Source: Turbatrix aceti (lineage: Eukaryota > Nematoda > Chromadorea > Rhabditida > Panagrolaimidae). Taken from it: DNA of 64,000 nt. The DNA lies in contig OZ017770.1 of assembly GCA_963969345.1 (NCBI GenBank), positions 9,061,246-9,125,245 of the forward strand, in the 5' to 3' direction. This document shows, piece by piece, positions 47,725 through 58,900 of this stretch. The position numbers and the translations under genes are program-made. How positions within the stretch are numbered: the stretch's first letter is position 1; each line of letters begins with the position of its first letter. The notes under the pieces were generated by a model. It made no database searches. It saw only the letters and a program-made list of their open reading frames with translations, and was not told where the DNA came from.

Positions 47725-49549
47725 ATTGGTTGCCAACATTGAATTTTAAACATAAACAGTTAGTTCTAATTCAAAAGAAAGTTTCATATGCTTGTTTTAA
47801 AGATGGGTAAAAGCAAGAGTGCTTTTTACATTTTTAAATTCAGAATATGAACCACTTTTCTACGCAAACGATACGTCATATACACCCCCATACGCACGTG
47901 TATTGCACCTGTGTTTTGTGCTATCCTTGTGGGATTGCCATTTGTACCTGATAATGTAGCATAAATAGTACTGCACCCGCAAATAGTGTGCCGTAAACGT
48001 TGTTTCCTTCATGATGTTAATTTTGTAAAAAAAACATGATGTATAACCGTAATCGACTTTTATCTTCTCATTGTCATTATTTGTATTGTTGACATTATGT
48101 TCTTGTTGCATTAATAAGAATTTGAACAAATATTTATTGTATAAATATAAATATGTAATGTGCAACATGCAGTGTTCATGTACGTATGTACATCTAAAAA
48201 AAGAAAATAAAGCAATAAAAAATGGTTGAATATGACTCTCTGAAGATCAATTGAAAAACTGAAACTGATATCATTATGTATATATTTAGTACGCTTCGGG
48301 CAGATAGTCGTTGTTAGTTTTTAGATTTGTTTTCGCTGGAGCAGAGACCTTCCATATTTAGTGGCATTTTGTTGTAAGCCTTTGATAAGACTATTCCAAA
48401 TTGTCGTGCCGACGGCAGTCCAGATGCCGATGTTTCTTCTAGTGTTCTATTTCCAAGCGGCGATGTTACTACACTTTTTGTGGTATATACATAACTTCAT
48501 ATAGAGACAGAGGTATATATTTTATATATTTTTACTCGACAGATGTCATTGTTTGTGTTACATATGTATCTAACATAAGCAATAGTCATTTTAAATGTAT
48601 TTTTAAAATTATTGAAAATTTATTAAATAAAAGTACGTTAAAGCAGAAAAATAAAAACCTATCGCTAGTTAAAAATGTGAAAAGTTGAATAGTGAACTGA
48701 AAAAAGGCGCTATGAAAATTGGAAAAAATGTTTGGCCACTCCTAACTACTTTTATCAAAAAAGTAATCAGAAAATGTGGCGATCACGATACTGACTGATG
48801 TTCCTGCACTACGGATGTGCGACAGAACTGTTGATAACACTCTATGTAAAATATTAACCAACGTCTGCATCTCATACTTTGGTTGGCTTATCAAAGGCTC
48901 GCGAGTAGTAAAAAACATTTTTGTGCTTAATATCGATATTCTAACTTTTTTGGTGATAATTAATTCAAAGTACATATTGCATAAGTTTTTGAACTATGGA
49001 TAATCTTGGCAGCGATATACGATACTGACAATACTCAAAAACCGCTGCGGCGGCGGCATTGTGGATTTGGCGATAATGATTTTTTTTATTTTCTAGAATA
49101 AGATGGAAACCATAAAACAATCTTATTTGATTGCGTCAGATTACTTCTGCTTATCAGTGCTGTGAGGTACCCGAAAATGTCGAGTAGCCGACCCGAAGAT
49201 TCGACCCGACCCGACCCGAGCCCGAAATTGTTTGACAAAAGCTGAATTTTTAGTGCTTCAAAAAATAAATTTCCACATATTCTAAAGTTTCGCATTTATG
49301 CGTTTGAAATCGGCATACTGCTGTTTTGAGAATAAAAGTGTAAAATAGTTCAAGATTTTTTGTAAGAATGACATTTTCTAATCCATTTCTGTTTTTTTAT
49401 TCATGTACCGTTAAGACTTGCATCATTCGTTGTTGTGTTTATATGTATTTTTTGCTGGTCGTGTTTTTACAATGTAAAAAAAATGATAGAAAGTTAGAAT
49501 GGTTTGTAGATGACTTACGACTCTTTCGATTGTTTTCCGCTTACATCAG
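47725..49549. other. intergenic, with a hAT-like transposon end
   Basis: 1.8 kb between the seven-helix gene and the first atlastin-like gene. Mostly A/T-rich. From about 49157 it reads CAGTGCTGTGAGGTACCCG and continues with repeated GACCCGACCCG, resembling the end of a hAT element (compare the complete MITE at 54602). No matching second end was found. The start exon of the following atlastin gene should lie in the last few hundred bases; an ATG at 49368 is a candidate, but no donor fits well. Confidence 0.4.
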
Positions 49550-51691
49550 GTCCCGTCAGAATCATCAGTTTGTGCGCTGAAACCCACTCTGTAATTTTAA
49601 AAACAACACTTTTGGAAAAGATTCTTCTTGATCCTAGATTTGTTGACAAAAAGGTTATTTATTTTTAAATTTCTTTAATCTTGAAATTTTTAAGGTAGCA
49701 CTGATCAGTGTCACTGGTGCGTATCGCAAAGGTAAAAGTTTCCTACTCAACTTGTTTCTTCGCTATTTGTCATGGCGTCAGAACAATAATCCGAGTTCAG
49801 AGTGGCTGACTTCATCAAACACGCTGGATGGTTTCAGCTGGCGTGCAGGCCATGGGCGCGAAACCAATGGCATCCTGCTTTGGTCTGAACCCTTTGTCAT
49901 CAAGGATGCAAACAATGAAGACATTGTCGTGCTCCTCATGGATACCCAAGGCACTTTTGACTCGGATTCTACTATTAAGGAAAACACGACAATCTTTGGG
50001 CTTGCGACGTTGCTGTCATCGCTGCAAGTCTGTTTTTTTAACTTGTAACAAAAAAAACGTAATCATTGTTTTTAGATCTATAACCTGATGAGTAACATCC
50101 AAGAAGATGACCTTCAACACCTACAGTTGTTCGTCGAATACGGAAAATTTGCGTTAGAACACTCTAGTAAAACACCATTCCAATCGCTTCTTTTCCTGGT
50201 CCGCGATTGGGTTCACGATGATGAATACGGTTTTAATGGAGGTCAACGCCTTCTCGACAAGCGTCTTGAAAACAAAAACAATCAAAAACCTGAGCTACAG
50301 CAACTTCGCAAACAAATTGATGAATCATTTGAAAACGTCAGGTGTTTTTTGATGCCTTACCCAGGGATTAAAGTCGCACGCGGACAATTCAGCGGTATGT
50401 ATAAATATTTTAGACAATTTGGTAAAATGTTTTTGTAAGATTTTTATTAAAGGCAAACGTTGTTATCAAAAGGTATTGCGTGTAAATTTCAGATCTTGAT
50501 CGGGATTTTGAAAAACAACTTCACGTGCTTGTGCCCAGCTTGTTAAACTCCAATGCCTTGAAGTTTAAGTCGATTGACGGAAAACCTGTCACTTGTCGTA
50601 CGTTGTTCGAATACTTTAAGGCAAGAGTTTAATCAGAACAAATCACGTTTATATGTATCCGTTGTTCTTCAGACCTATATTGACTTCTTTCAAAGCCATA
50701 AAATGCCTGAGCCAACTTCACGTTTTCAAGCCACAGCTATTGCCAACAATCTAACCGCCCTGTCAAGTGCCAAAACTCTTTACATAAAAGAAATGGAAAA
50801 AAGCTTCAGTGGCGACGTTTCTTTACTGAATTCTGAAAATTTTGAGACTGAACATCAACGCTGCCTGCAAAAAGCTGAAGCAGAATTTAATAATGTACGC
50901 AAAATTGGTGGATACAAAATGTCAATTAAGTACTTGGACGATCTTTTTCAGCATATTGAAGTGCGTTTTTATTTAGTTTGGATTATGTATTGAGTTTTTT
51001 AGGATCACCGCAAACGCTTTTATAAATTAACAAACTACAAAAATAGTTACGGAACTTTGATATTAGATTTTATACATATTGCCGGACCGCATGTCATTGC
51101 AGCAATTTTTGCTGTTGGAAAAATTGCATTAGATAAGAGTATCGTCGTTGTCGTGTGATATGAATTATTATTGGTTGATTTCAGACGCTGGCAGTGGCCT
51201 TGGTGAAATACTGAACAAGTCTGCGATCAAAATCCTTGATATCCTAATGAACAAATCAATCATAGAACAACCTGAATTGTTTGATGAATTTAAGGTAAAG
51301 GTTATAATTATAACAACGAAAAATGTTGTCTGTTGTTTTTTAGATGTACATGAACGTTTTAAAAAACGATGACATATCGGATACCAACTTGCATTCTCAT
51401 ACCACAGTTATAGCTAACAATCTCGCCGCCCTATCAAACGCTAAATCACTATATTTCAATGAGATGGAAAAAGGCGGTAACCTCAATCCTAAAGATTTTG
51501 AAATTATGCATAACCATTGCCAGGAAAACGCTAAAGAAAACTTTAAAAAGATGTTCCAGTGTGGTGAAGAAAACATGTCAAAACTTTACTTAGACGACCT
51601 TACTCAGTATATTAATGTAAGCGGCAATTTTTTTTGCAGTATGTATTATTTTTTTTAGGACAACTACAAACGCTTCAAAGAGAAACGCTGA
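49550..51691 (+). CDS. atlastin-like GTPase with duplicated helical domain, start missing
   Basis: Dynamin-superfamily GTPase of the atlastin type, which fuses ER membranes. Exons: 49550..49653, 49695..50027, 50076..50394, 50493..50620, 50673..50960, 51003..51138, 51185..51294, 51344..51616, 51659..51691. The first exon opens in mid-codon, so a start exon upstream is unplaced. P-loop GAYRKGKSFLLN with the arginine equivalent to the atlastin Arg finger; G3 LLMDTQGTFDS; RD motif LVRDW. The helical domain follows (IANNLTALSSAKTLYIKEME to YLDDLFQHI) and then a hydrophobic segment (PHVIAAIFAVGKIAL). A second copy of the helical block follows instead of the second membrane helix (IANNLAALSNAKSLYFNEME to YLDDLTQYI), ending KRFKEKR. 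The intron at 50621..50672 is GC-AG. The donor at 50028 is GTCTGT. Confidence 0.8.
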
Positions 51692-52952
51692 CAAAGAATT
51701 TTCATAACAACACAAGAATTAAAAACAATATTTTTTACGTAAAATGTTTGACATTCGTCATGTTAAAAAATGACGACACTATTTTATGGCATTTCAGAAC
51801 TTTCAGATACTACCAACGCTTGCTTCAATTTAAAAAACGTTTTATCCATTAAAGTTATAGACTGTCTTTATTTTTGATACAAATTTCTTTTAATGCCAAG
51901 GTTTTAAAAATAAATAAATAAGTATAACTAAATATTTAAACAGACCACAGCGACGATGGGAAGAAGAAATCGCGACCAAAACGAATCGAGACATTTACGC
52001 CTACGTGGACGTCATTTGTGACTCCTAACATCTGGTCTAATGATAACTAACCACTGAGTAATGGTGAAATAAATAAATAAAAAACTAAATATTTATTGCT
52101 TTTATGCGTTTATTCGTTCTTGTGTGTTAACATCATCATTGTCATGAGAATGATCTTGATGTCAGGATGTATGTAGTGATGACTAAAGCAATACTTGCGA
52201 TAAGCGTTTTCAACAATTTTTGGAAGCATGATCAACGAATGTTTTCTGGAGGTATGTGTACTTTTCCAACAATCTATGCATAAACGATAAGAACAAGACA
52301 AAGATTGAAAGCAAAAAGAATAATGTAGAGTCAGCGAACTGCAGTAAGTACAGGTAAACACAAGCTCCGAAAAAAGTGTGTTATCAGATAAAAAACGCGT
52401 GATTTCTGATAATCTTCCGTTTTTAAGTTGATCTCTCTTCGAGTGTACTTCATTAAGCTTTTTTGTTCGTTTGGACCATCATCGATAACCCCCAAAATCG
52501 TTTGGTTGCTCGCTTTTCTTGTTTTATTCTCCTAATATGCAGGCATTAAAATGGCCCGCCGAAGCCCGGGCCCGGCCCAGGCCCGGGCAGGGCTTGGGCC
52601 GACCTGTGACTTTCAGTCTGCCAGTATTTGCCCGGTATTTCATCAATAATGTAAAAAATAAGAAAAACTCATTGCATTTTTATTATTTTTAACAAAATTT
52701 AGTCTCTACCAGTAATTTATGTAATTTATATAACGATTGGCTGCTATTTTTTGGAAAAAATTCGAAAAAAAACAGAATGCATAATTTCGGGCGGGCTTGG
52801 GCCTAAAATTTATGCCCGTTTTCCCGTTGATAAGTCTCTAGATCGATATAACTTTTGCCAATGTTTAAATCGTTTGTTTCAAAACGACGCATGCGATAAA
52901 TGTTTATAAATTAAAAAAAAAGATTTTAATGATTTTTGTAGCTACACAAACG
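51692..52952. other. intergenic between atlastin genes, with GC-rich repeat relic
   Basis: 1.26 kb. AATAAATAAATAAG at about 51909 and nearby repeats of AAATAAAT could end the upstream gene. From about 52548 to 52612 there is a strikingly GC-rich block (GGCCCGGCCCAGGCCCGGGC), and a related GGGCGGGCTTGGGCC block lies at 52790..52805, the two flanking an A/T-rich middle. This looks like a transposon relic of GGCCC type. A small Cys/His-rich frame on the - strand is listed separately. Confidence 0.45.
52110..52361 (-). other. possible terminal exon with Cys/His motif
   Basis: A - strand frame of about 80 residues, ending in a TAA that overlaps AATAAA, as a real 3' end might. It carries CTYC, then CFQSLSCSYRLCIDCW and HTSRKHSLIML; the YRLCIDCW...H...H part resembles ZZ-type zinc fingers, although the first half lacks the usual Gly. 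No ATG begins the frame (GTG at 52361) and no upstream exon was identified, so this may be an orphan exon, a pseudogene or chance. Confidence 0.25.
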
Positions 52953-55239
52953 ATGACATCTTCAGCCGACTCCGTTGATGACTTCCCAACTTCCCCGGGA
53001 GCAGTCAAAATCATCAGTTTGTCCGAAGAAAACGATTCATTTGTTTTGAACGAAAAACATCTTGAGAAGATTCTTCTCGATCCTCGTTGTGTCGGCAAAA
53101 AGGTTGTTTATTGTTTCAGACGCGGCATATAAACTGATTTGCAAGGACCTTGATTTAAAATTTTTGAATAATCATATTTAGGTTGCATTGGTGAGCATCG
53201 TTGGGGCATTTCGCACAGGCAAAAGCTTCCTGCTTAATTTTTTCCATCACTACTTGTCTTCGTCTCAGAAAAACGAGTGGCTGTCTGCTTTGAAAACGTT
53301 GAATGGCTTCAAATGGCGTAGAGGACCCGAGCCTGAAACAAGCGGCATTTTTCTTTGGTCTGAACCCTATGTCATCAAGGATGCAAACAATGAAGACATT
53401 GTCGTGCTCCTCATGGATACCCAGGGCATTTTTGACTCGAATTCTACTGGTAAGCAGAACACAACCATTTTTGCGCTTTCGACATTGCTGTCATCGCTGC
53501 AAGTAAGTTTTTTTTAGTTGTTGCAGAAAAACGTAATATTTGTTTTCAGATCTATAACCTCAAGAGTAACCTCCAAGAAGATAACCTTCAGAACTTACAG
53601 TTCTTCACTGAATACGGAAAATTCGCGCTAGATGAATGCAGTGAAACACCATTTCAATCGCTTATTTTCCTGGTTCGCGATTGGGACCTTGATGATAAAT
53701 ACGGATTTGCTGGAGGTAACGCCCTTCTCAAAGATCGTCTTGAGATAAAAAGTAATCAAAAACCTGAGTTGCGGAAGCTTCGTGAACAAATTTATGATTT
53801 GTTTGAAAATATCAGATGTTTTTTGATGCCTGCACCGGGGAAAAAGGTTACTCAAGGAAAATTTAGCGGTATGTATTTACACGCGCATTATGTTTCCTAA
53901 AATTACTAAGCATTGCTATTTTAGACCTTGACTCAGAGTTTGAAGAACAACTCAACGTGTTTGTACCCCACTTGTTGAATTCCAATAACTTGAAAGCCAA
54001 GCTGGTTAATGGCCAACCCGTTACGTGTAGCCAATTGTTTGAATACTTTAAGGCAAGTGTTCAGTGTTTGGAGTTCCACAAACGGTGCTTCAACTTGGAA
54101 AAAGTTTTACTCACTTTCGATCCTCTTGGTATGGATTCAAATAATGTTTTTTTCTAGCTATTCGTACAGTTTGCCCCCACTTTACAAGTTTTCCAAATAA
54201 CAGCGTACGAGAACACCAAAAATTCATCAAAGTCTTTTTTGGAAATTTTTAATTTATTTGGCACTGAAAAGTTGCGATTCACTATTTTTTTATAAATTTT
54301 AAGTATATAGTACTAGTACTAGTTGAATTCATTAATGCTAGAAATTAATGTTCTTAAACGCTAGAAATTAATGTTCTTAAACATATTCAAAAGACGTTCT
54401 TAAAAAACATTTTTTGAATATGTACGAACAGGAAACAAATTTCAGTCAAATGAGTCAATTCTGAGTCAAAGAGTCGATTTTAAAAGTTCGGAGTCAAAAG
54501 AGTTGACTTTTTTGACTCTTGACTTCGACAGAGTAAAACATCAAAGTCAATTTCAAGTTGAAACACTGATGTGAGTCAGAGTCGACTCTTCTACTCCCAA
54601 GCAGTGTTGTCGGGTACCGTCGGTGTACGCGACCCAAAACTCATCCCAAAATTCCGGGTTTTGGGTTAGATACCCGGAAGTTTCAGGTACCCGACAACAC
54701 TGCTCCCAAGTTGACTCCAGTGGAGTCGAAGTCGTTGAAACACTGATTACAATTGATATAAGCATGCCTAAAATCTTTTTTTTTTCAGACCTATGTCAAC
54801 GTCTTTCAGAGCAAAGATTTACCAGAAGTGGAATCCATCTATAATGCTGGGGTTAAGGTACAAATGCTTGAGGCCTGTTCAAAGGCGAAGGCCCTTTACA
54901 ACGACGAAATGGGGGAAATCTGTTGCAACGATGCACCTTACCTTAGTCCGATTGATTTCGAGATGAAGCATAGTGAATGCAAAAAATTTGCAATACTCGA
55001 ATTTGACAACGCAACCAAAATTTATGAAGAGGAAATCAAAACTGTTTACAAAAATGATCTTATTCAGGATATCGACGTGAGTATTTATTTCTTTGACACA
55101 TTGCAAAAAAAAAATTTAGAGTGAACGCGACCTTTTCCGAAAATTAAATGATGCCAACAAAAGGTACAATGACTATAAAACTGTTGTTGCAACTACAGCT
55201 GCAGTTGCAACGATTCTTCTTGCTAAGAAAATGTTTTGA
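52953..55239 (+). CDS. atlastin-like GTPase with short C-terminal anchor
   Basis: Paralogue of the preceding gene. Exons: 52953..53102, 53182..53502, 53550..53868, 53925..54052, 54789..55076, 55120..55239; 441 residues. Start MTSSADSVDDFPTSPG; an in-frame ATG lies 24 bp upstream, but an acceptor-like TTTTTGTAG lies between the two, so the later one is preferred. P-loop GAFRTGKSFLLN (Lys to Thr compared with the neighbour, Arg kept), G3 LLMDTQGIFDS, RD motif LVRDW. The three-helix middle domain (SKAKALYNDEMGEICC to KNDLIQDI) is followed by NDYKTVVATTAAVATILLAK and KMF at the very end. Canonical atlastins have a two-helix hairpin and an amphipathic tail; here only one short hydrophobic segment remains. 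The fourth intron, 54053..54788, starts with GC. Codon phases all match the paralogue. Confidence 0.85.
54602..54702. mobile_element. complete 101-bp hAT-type MITE
   Basis: Terminal inverted repeats are perfect over 17 bp (CAGTGTTGTCGGGTACC at 54602..54618 and its complement at 54686..54702). The element is flanked by an exact 8-bp direct repeat, CTCCCAAG, at 54594..54601 and 54703..54710. An 8-bp target duplication and CAGTG ends are hallmarks of hAT transposons. It is too short to encode a transposase, so it is non-autonomous. It sits in the fourth intron of the second atlastin-like gene, inside an older GAGTC-rich repeat carrying GTTGAAACACTGAT near 54558 and 54733. Confidence 0.9.
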
Positions 55240-55934
55240 TCCTTCCAACAAGTCAAATGATCAACATACTTAATAAGATAAGGTAAATAAATATAAATAA
55301 ATGTAATCACCGATTTGCCGAAAAAAACACTAAAAAAAGATGTTTTTGTAAATTCACTACAAATTGGTGTATATAGAAAAATGCCGGTTGTATTCCAGAC
55401 AACTGCTGCTAGGTCTTACGAGATTGTATACAACATTAACTCTGCATTTATATTAACAAAAGAAACAACATTGGATTTTGGTTCAAAATTTTTACGCTGC
55501 TCTTGACCGCCAAATTTAACAAGGCTGAAACGTTTTGTTAAATCGTTGTATAGCACTGCCCTTGGTTAGATGGCACTCCCTGGTCGCCAAAATGGTACGT
55601 AGGTGCCTACAGTTTTGGCACAAAACATTTATAAACGTGAAATCGCTGTGTCGGACCCTCCACCTTGTTGATAAAAAAGCTCGCAGAGTGGCTCTCAAAT
55701 TGTTACTTCTAGTGCGTGCCAGAAGTCTAAATAACAAACGCAAGACACATTCATTTCACTTCATCTCCCGGGAACCACCACCACAGAATGCTATGGTTAA
55801 ATTTTTATCCGGCAAGCAAAGTAAGAAACATGAGCTTGTCGAGTCGATCAAGCGATGAGCATAGAATTCATTGACGCACGTACACAACAAAAAATTACAA
55901 GGTCAAGTAAAAAACGGTAGTGCTCACTTTGATA
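55240..55934. terminator. convergent 3' region of atlastin and WASP genes
   Basis: About 700 bp between two stops facing each other. AATAAATATAAATAAATG at about 55287 may hold the polyadenylation signal for the atlastin gene. An open stretch at 55535..55858 (+) lacks an ATG near its beginning and shows no recognisable features. Confidence 0.4.
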
Positions 55935-58900
55935 TTAGTACTCGTCCCATTCACTGTCACTTTCATCGGTCTCGTCTTCTTCTGCAAAAATTTGAAAAAT
56001 AAAGAACCCGTATAAGCCTAAAAAAAACTCACCGGAACTACTACACATTTGCTGACGACGAGTTTCCAAGGCACGAGCAAGTGCACCTGCAATTCCATCA
56101 ATTTCCTGAACGTTGGTCAACGATTTGCGGCCTTCGACGGGAGGAGTATCCACCTGGAAAAAAAGTAAGATCATACTTAATTTTTTAAAAGAACGTGTTT
56201 GCAGGGGAAACTTACATGACGAAGCGATGGACCTTGCTTTATAGCGTTCATCATTTCTTCTCGCGAGTTGCCCTTCACCTTGCCCAGGCTAACCGCGCCC
56301 TTCTCCACCGGTGGTCCGACGGTTTTGAGCTTCTTGCCGGCCTGGATCTCAGCAAGCAGGTTGGCCCTGTCGTTTGGTACGCTGGGCAATGCTCCTTTCG
56401 GATTTGCAGAGCCGTTGGCAAACGAAGGAGGTGGAGGAGGCGGTGGAGGGGGTGCAGAAGAACCAGACGTCTTGAAGCTCTGTGGTGGTGGCGGAGGAGG
56501 AGGAGGGGGAGGTGGTGGTGGCGGAGGAGGTGGTGGAGCGGCAGCTGTGGACTGCGTGTGACTCCCGTAGACGTTATTTTGCTGTTGAAGAGATGCCGTT
56601 CGTGCAGCAGGCATCGGCCGAACGTGGGACGCGGGCGGTGGAGGTGGTGGTGGTGGCCGGGAGACCGTAGACGAGGGCAGATCGTGCCTCGGTACACTGG
56701 GTGTAGTCTGGGAATTGACGGCTCGATTGTACGATGGGGGTATGACGGGTGGGGGTGGTAGAGCGGGAGCCCGACTGCCGGAGGTCACAGGATACCGTGA
56801 GCCTATCGATGATGTGTCTGAGAAGGAGTGTGACGATTGGACGGACGGAAGAGTGCCGTGGTGGTAGTTGGCAGCTGCGGCAGCGACAACGGCATCGTGA
56901 TTTTCGTGGGTTGAGTAGTAAATCTCGGGTGTAGTCTTCTTGCTGGCTGCCCGTAGTACGTCGCGTACGCCTTCGTCCATGGGCTCGGAGCCGTCGATCA
57001 TCTGGCTGAAGCCTTCGTTCTGATCCCAGCCAACATGAGCTTTGTGTCTAAAAAGTTTTAAATAATAAAAAAAACTATTTCACTCCCCAAAACAAGCTAC
57101 AACTTTTTTTTTCAAAGAAAACTCACTGAAAGTTAGTCGGTAAGCTGATGTCATCTTTTCGTATTCTGGGCTTCTTTTTACTCTTTTTGCTACTTTTCTT
57201 AGACTTCTTAGTGTCAAATCCAAGGCTGTTGACGTGTGAAACAGCGCCATCACACGTGATACCGGTGATAGGAGCCGACGTCCGGGAATCGTGACGCTTC
57301 TTTGGATTGTTGAGATCTGCAAAGGTGCATATAAGTAAACAAAGCGTAATGCAAATAATAGAAAGAAAAAGACGCAAGATAAGAAAAAGAAGAAGAAAGA
57401 ACACCAATTATTAATAAAAAAAAGGAGTAGATCAAGCAAAAAAATCAAAGACCTGTTTGAAAAAATTGATCAGCTAAACTAATTTTTGACTGTGCTCGTT
57501 GCAGCGCTTGCTTGTCCTTCTTTTTGCTGGTAACTCGTGGAAGTGGAGGCGTAGGCGCCAGGGGCACTGAGCGTTCGGGGGGTTGAAAATAGCCCCATTT
57601 TTTGTGGGGTGGAGGTGGAGGTGGTGGTGGATGAGATGGACGCAGAGTGGAAAATTTTTGTACTGATGATTTTGTCGAAAACGAATTATTAACAAACGAT
57701 GTCGAAGACAGCGGACGTGAAAGTAGGGGTGTTTGGGGTACAGAAACTGTTGATACATGATTTGGCGATACCGCTGCGATGGTTATGGGTGCACTTTGTT
57801 TAGATTCCAGATTTGGCAGTCCTGCGGTATTGACAGATATATTCAGCGTTCGACCTGTCACCAGGCTATCACTAGGATTGTTTTCGTGAGACGCTTGATC
57901 CGATGACGATGACACCGGATTATCAAGATTTTCTTGGGGTGAACTACCCGACGAATACGCAGACGACGACGATGAATAGGCAATGTTTGAGACAGAATAG
58001 AGAGCATCGTATGAAGGCAGCTTGGTCATACCTGTCGAACTTCTGTTTAGACTTGCTTTGCGTTGCATTTTAGAACTAGTACACTTCTTGCCTCTGATGG
58101 CACACGAATTGCATCCAGAGGGTGGAAGATGGTTGTTATTGTTGTTGTTATTGCTCAGAGACTCACGCCCCGTCGTCCACCCAAACGAAGACGAAGAAGA
58201 CGCTGCGTAATGACCTGTCGTCTTGGCAGATGGACGGGGTGAGGGATGAAAAGTCGAACTACTGCTGGATAAAGGCTGCTGAGCAAAATAATCCGAGTGA
58301 TTACGCGAACAGCACTTATTAGGCGTCGGATTTGGTTGATGTTGTTGCATTATGCTCGGACGCTGCTGCTGTTGTTGTCCACCATTAATATCAAACGCTG
58401 ACACGCATTGATTTGACCCCCGATAGACGGGAAAGTAAGAACGCTTGCCAATTGTTACACCACCACAGGGAATAGACTGTAGACGACTTGCTGCGTACTC
58501 TGCATCGTGTCCCGTAATGGACATTGATCTACCAATACCGGAAGATTGGTGACGATTTCGACGAAGTGTCGCACCCATAACGGGCTGAGGCGTCATAACG
58601 TTCCTCCGCGTTGTCATCGGTGTCAGAGACGATTTGCTATTTGACTGTTGTTGTTGACGATGAAGAGAGGACACAGCCTCGAATAGACGTTGTTCAGCGG
58701 TTGTAACGCTGTCCGGTGAAGTTTCAAACACATAAAAGGGCTTAACTTCGGCTACGGGTCGAGAATCGTCGTTGAATTGTGAAACGTTATCGTAGATGCG
58801 TTCTACGCAACGTCCAGGGGGTGGCGGAGGACAGAAGGTGGACAAACGCCTATGAGGTGTCGTGGGCGTAGATAAGGGAAGCAATAAATCGTAAAAATAC

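Noticed and set aside
49157..49230. Complete hAT element
   Set aside because: Only one end is recognisable; no matching inverted end or 8-bp target duplication was found nearby.
55535..55858. Basic frame of about 107 codons after the second atlastin gene
   Set aside because: No ATG at the start, no domain, and it lies in the convergent 3' region of two well supported genes.
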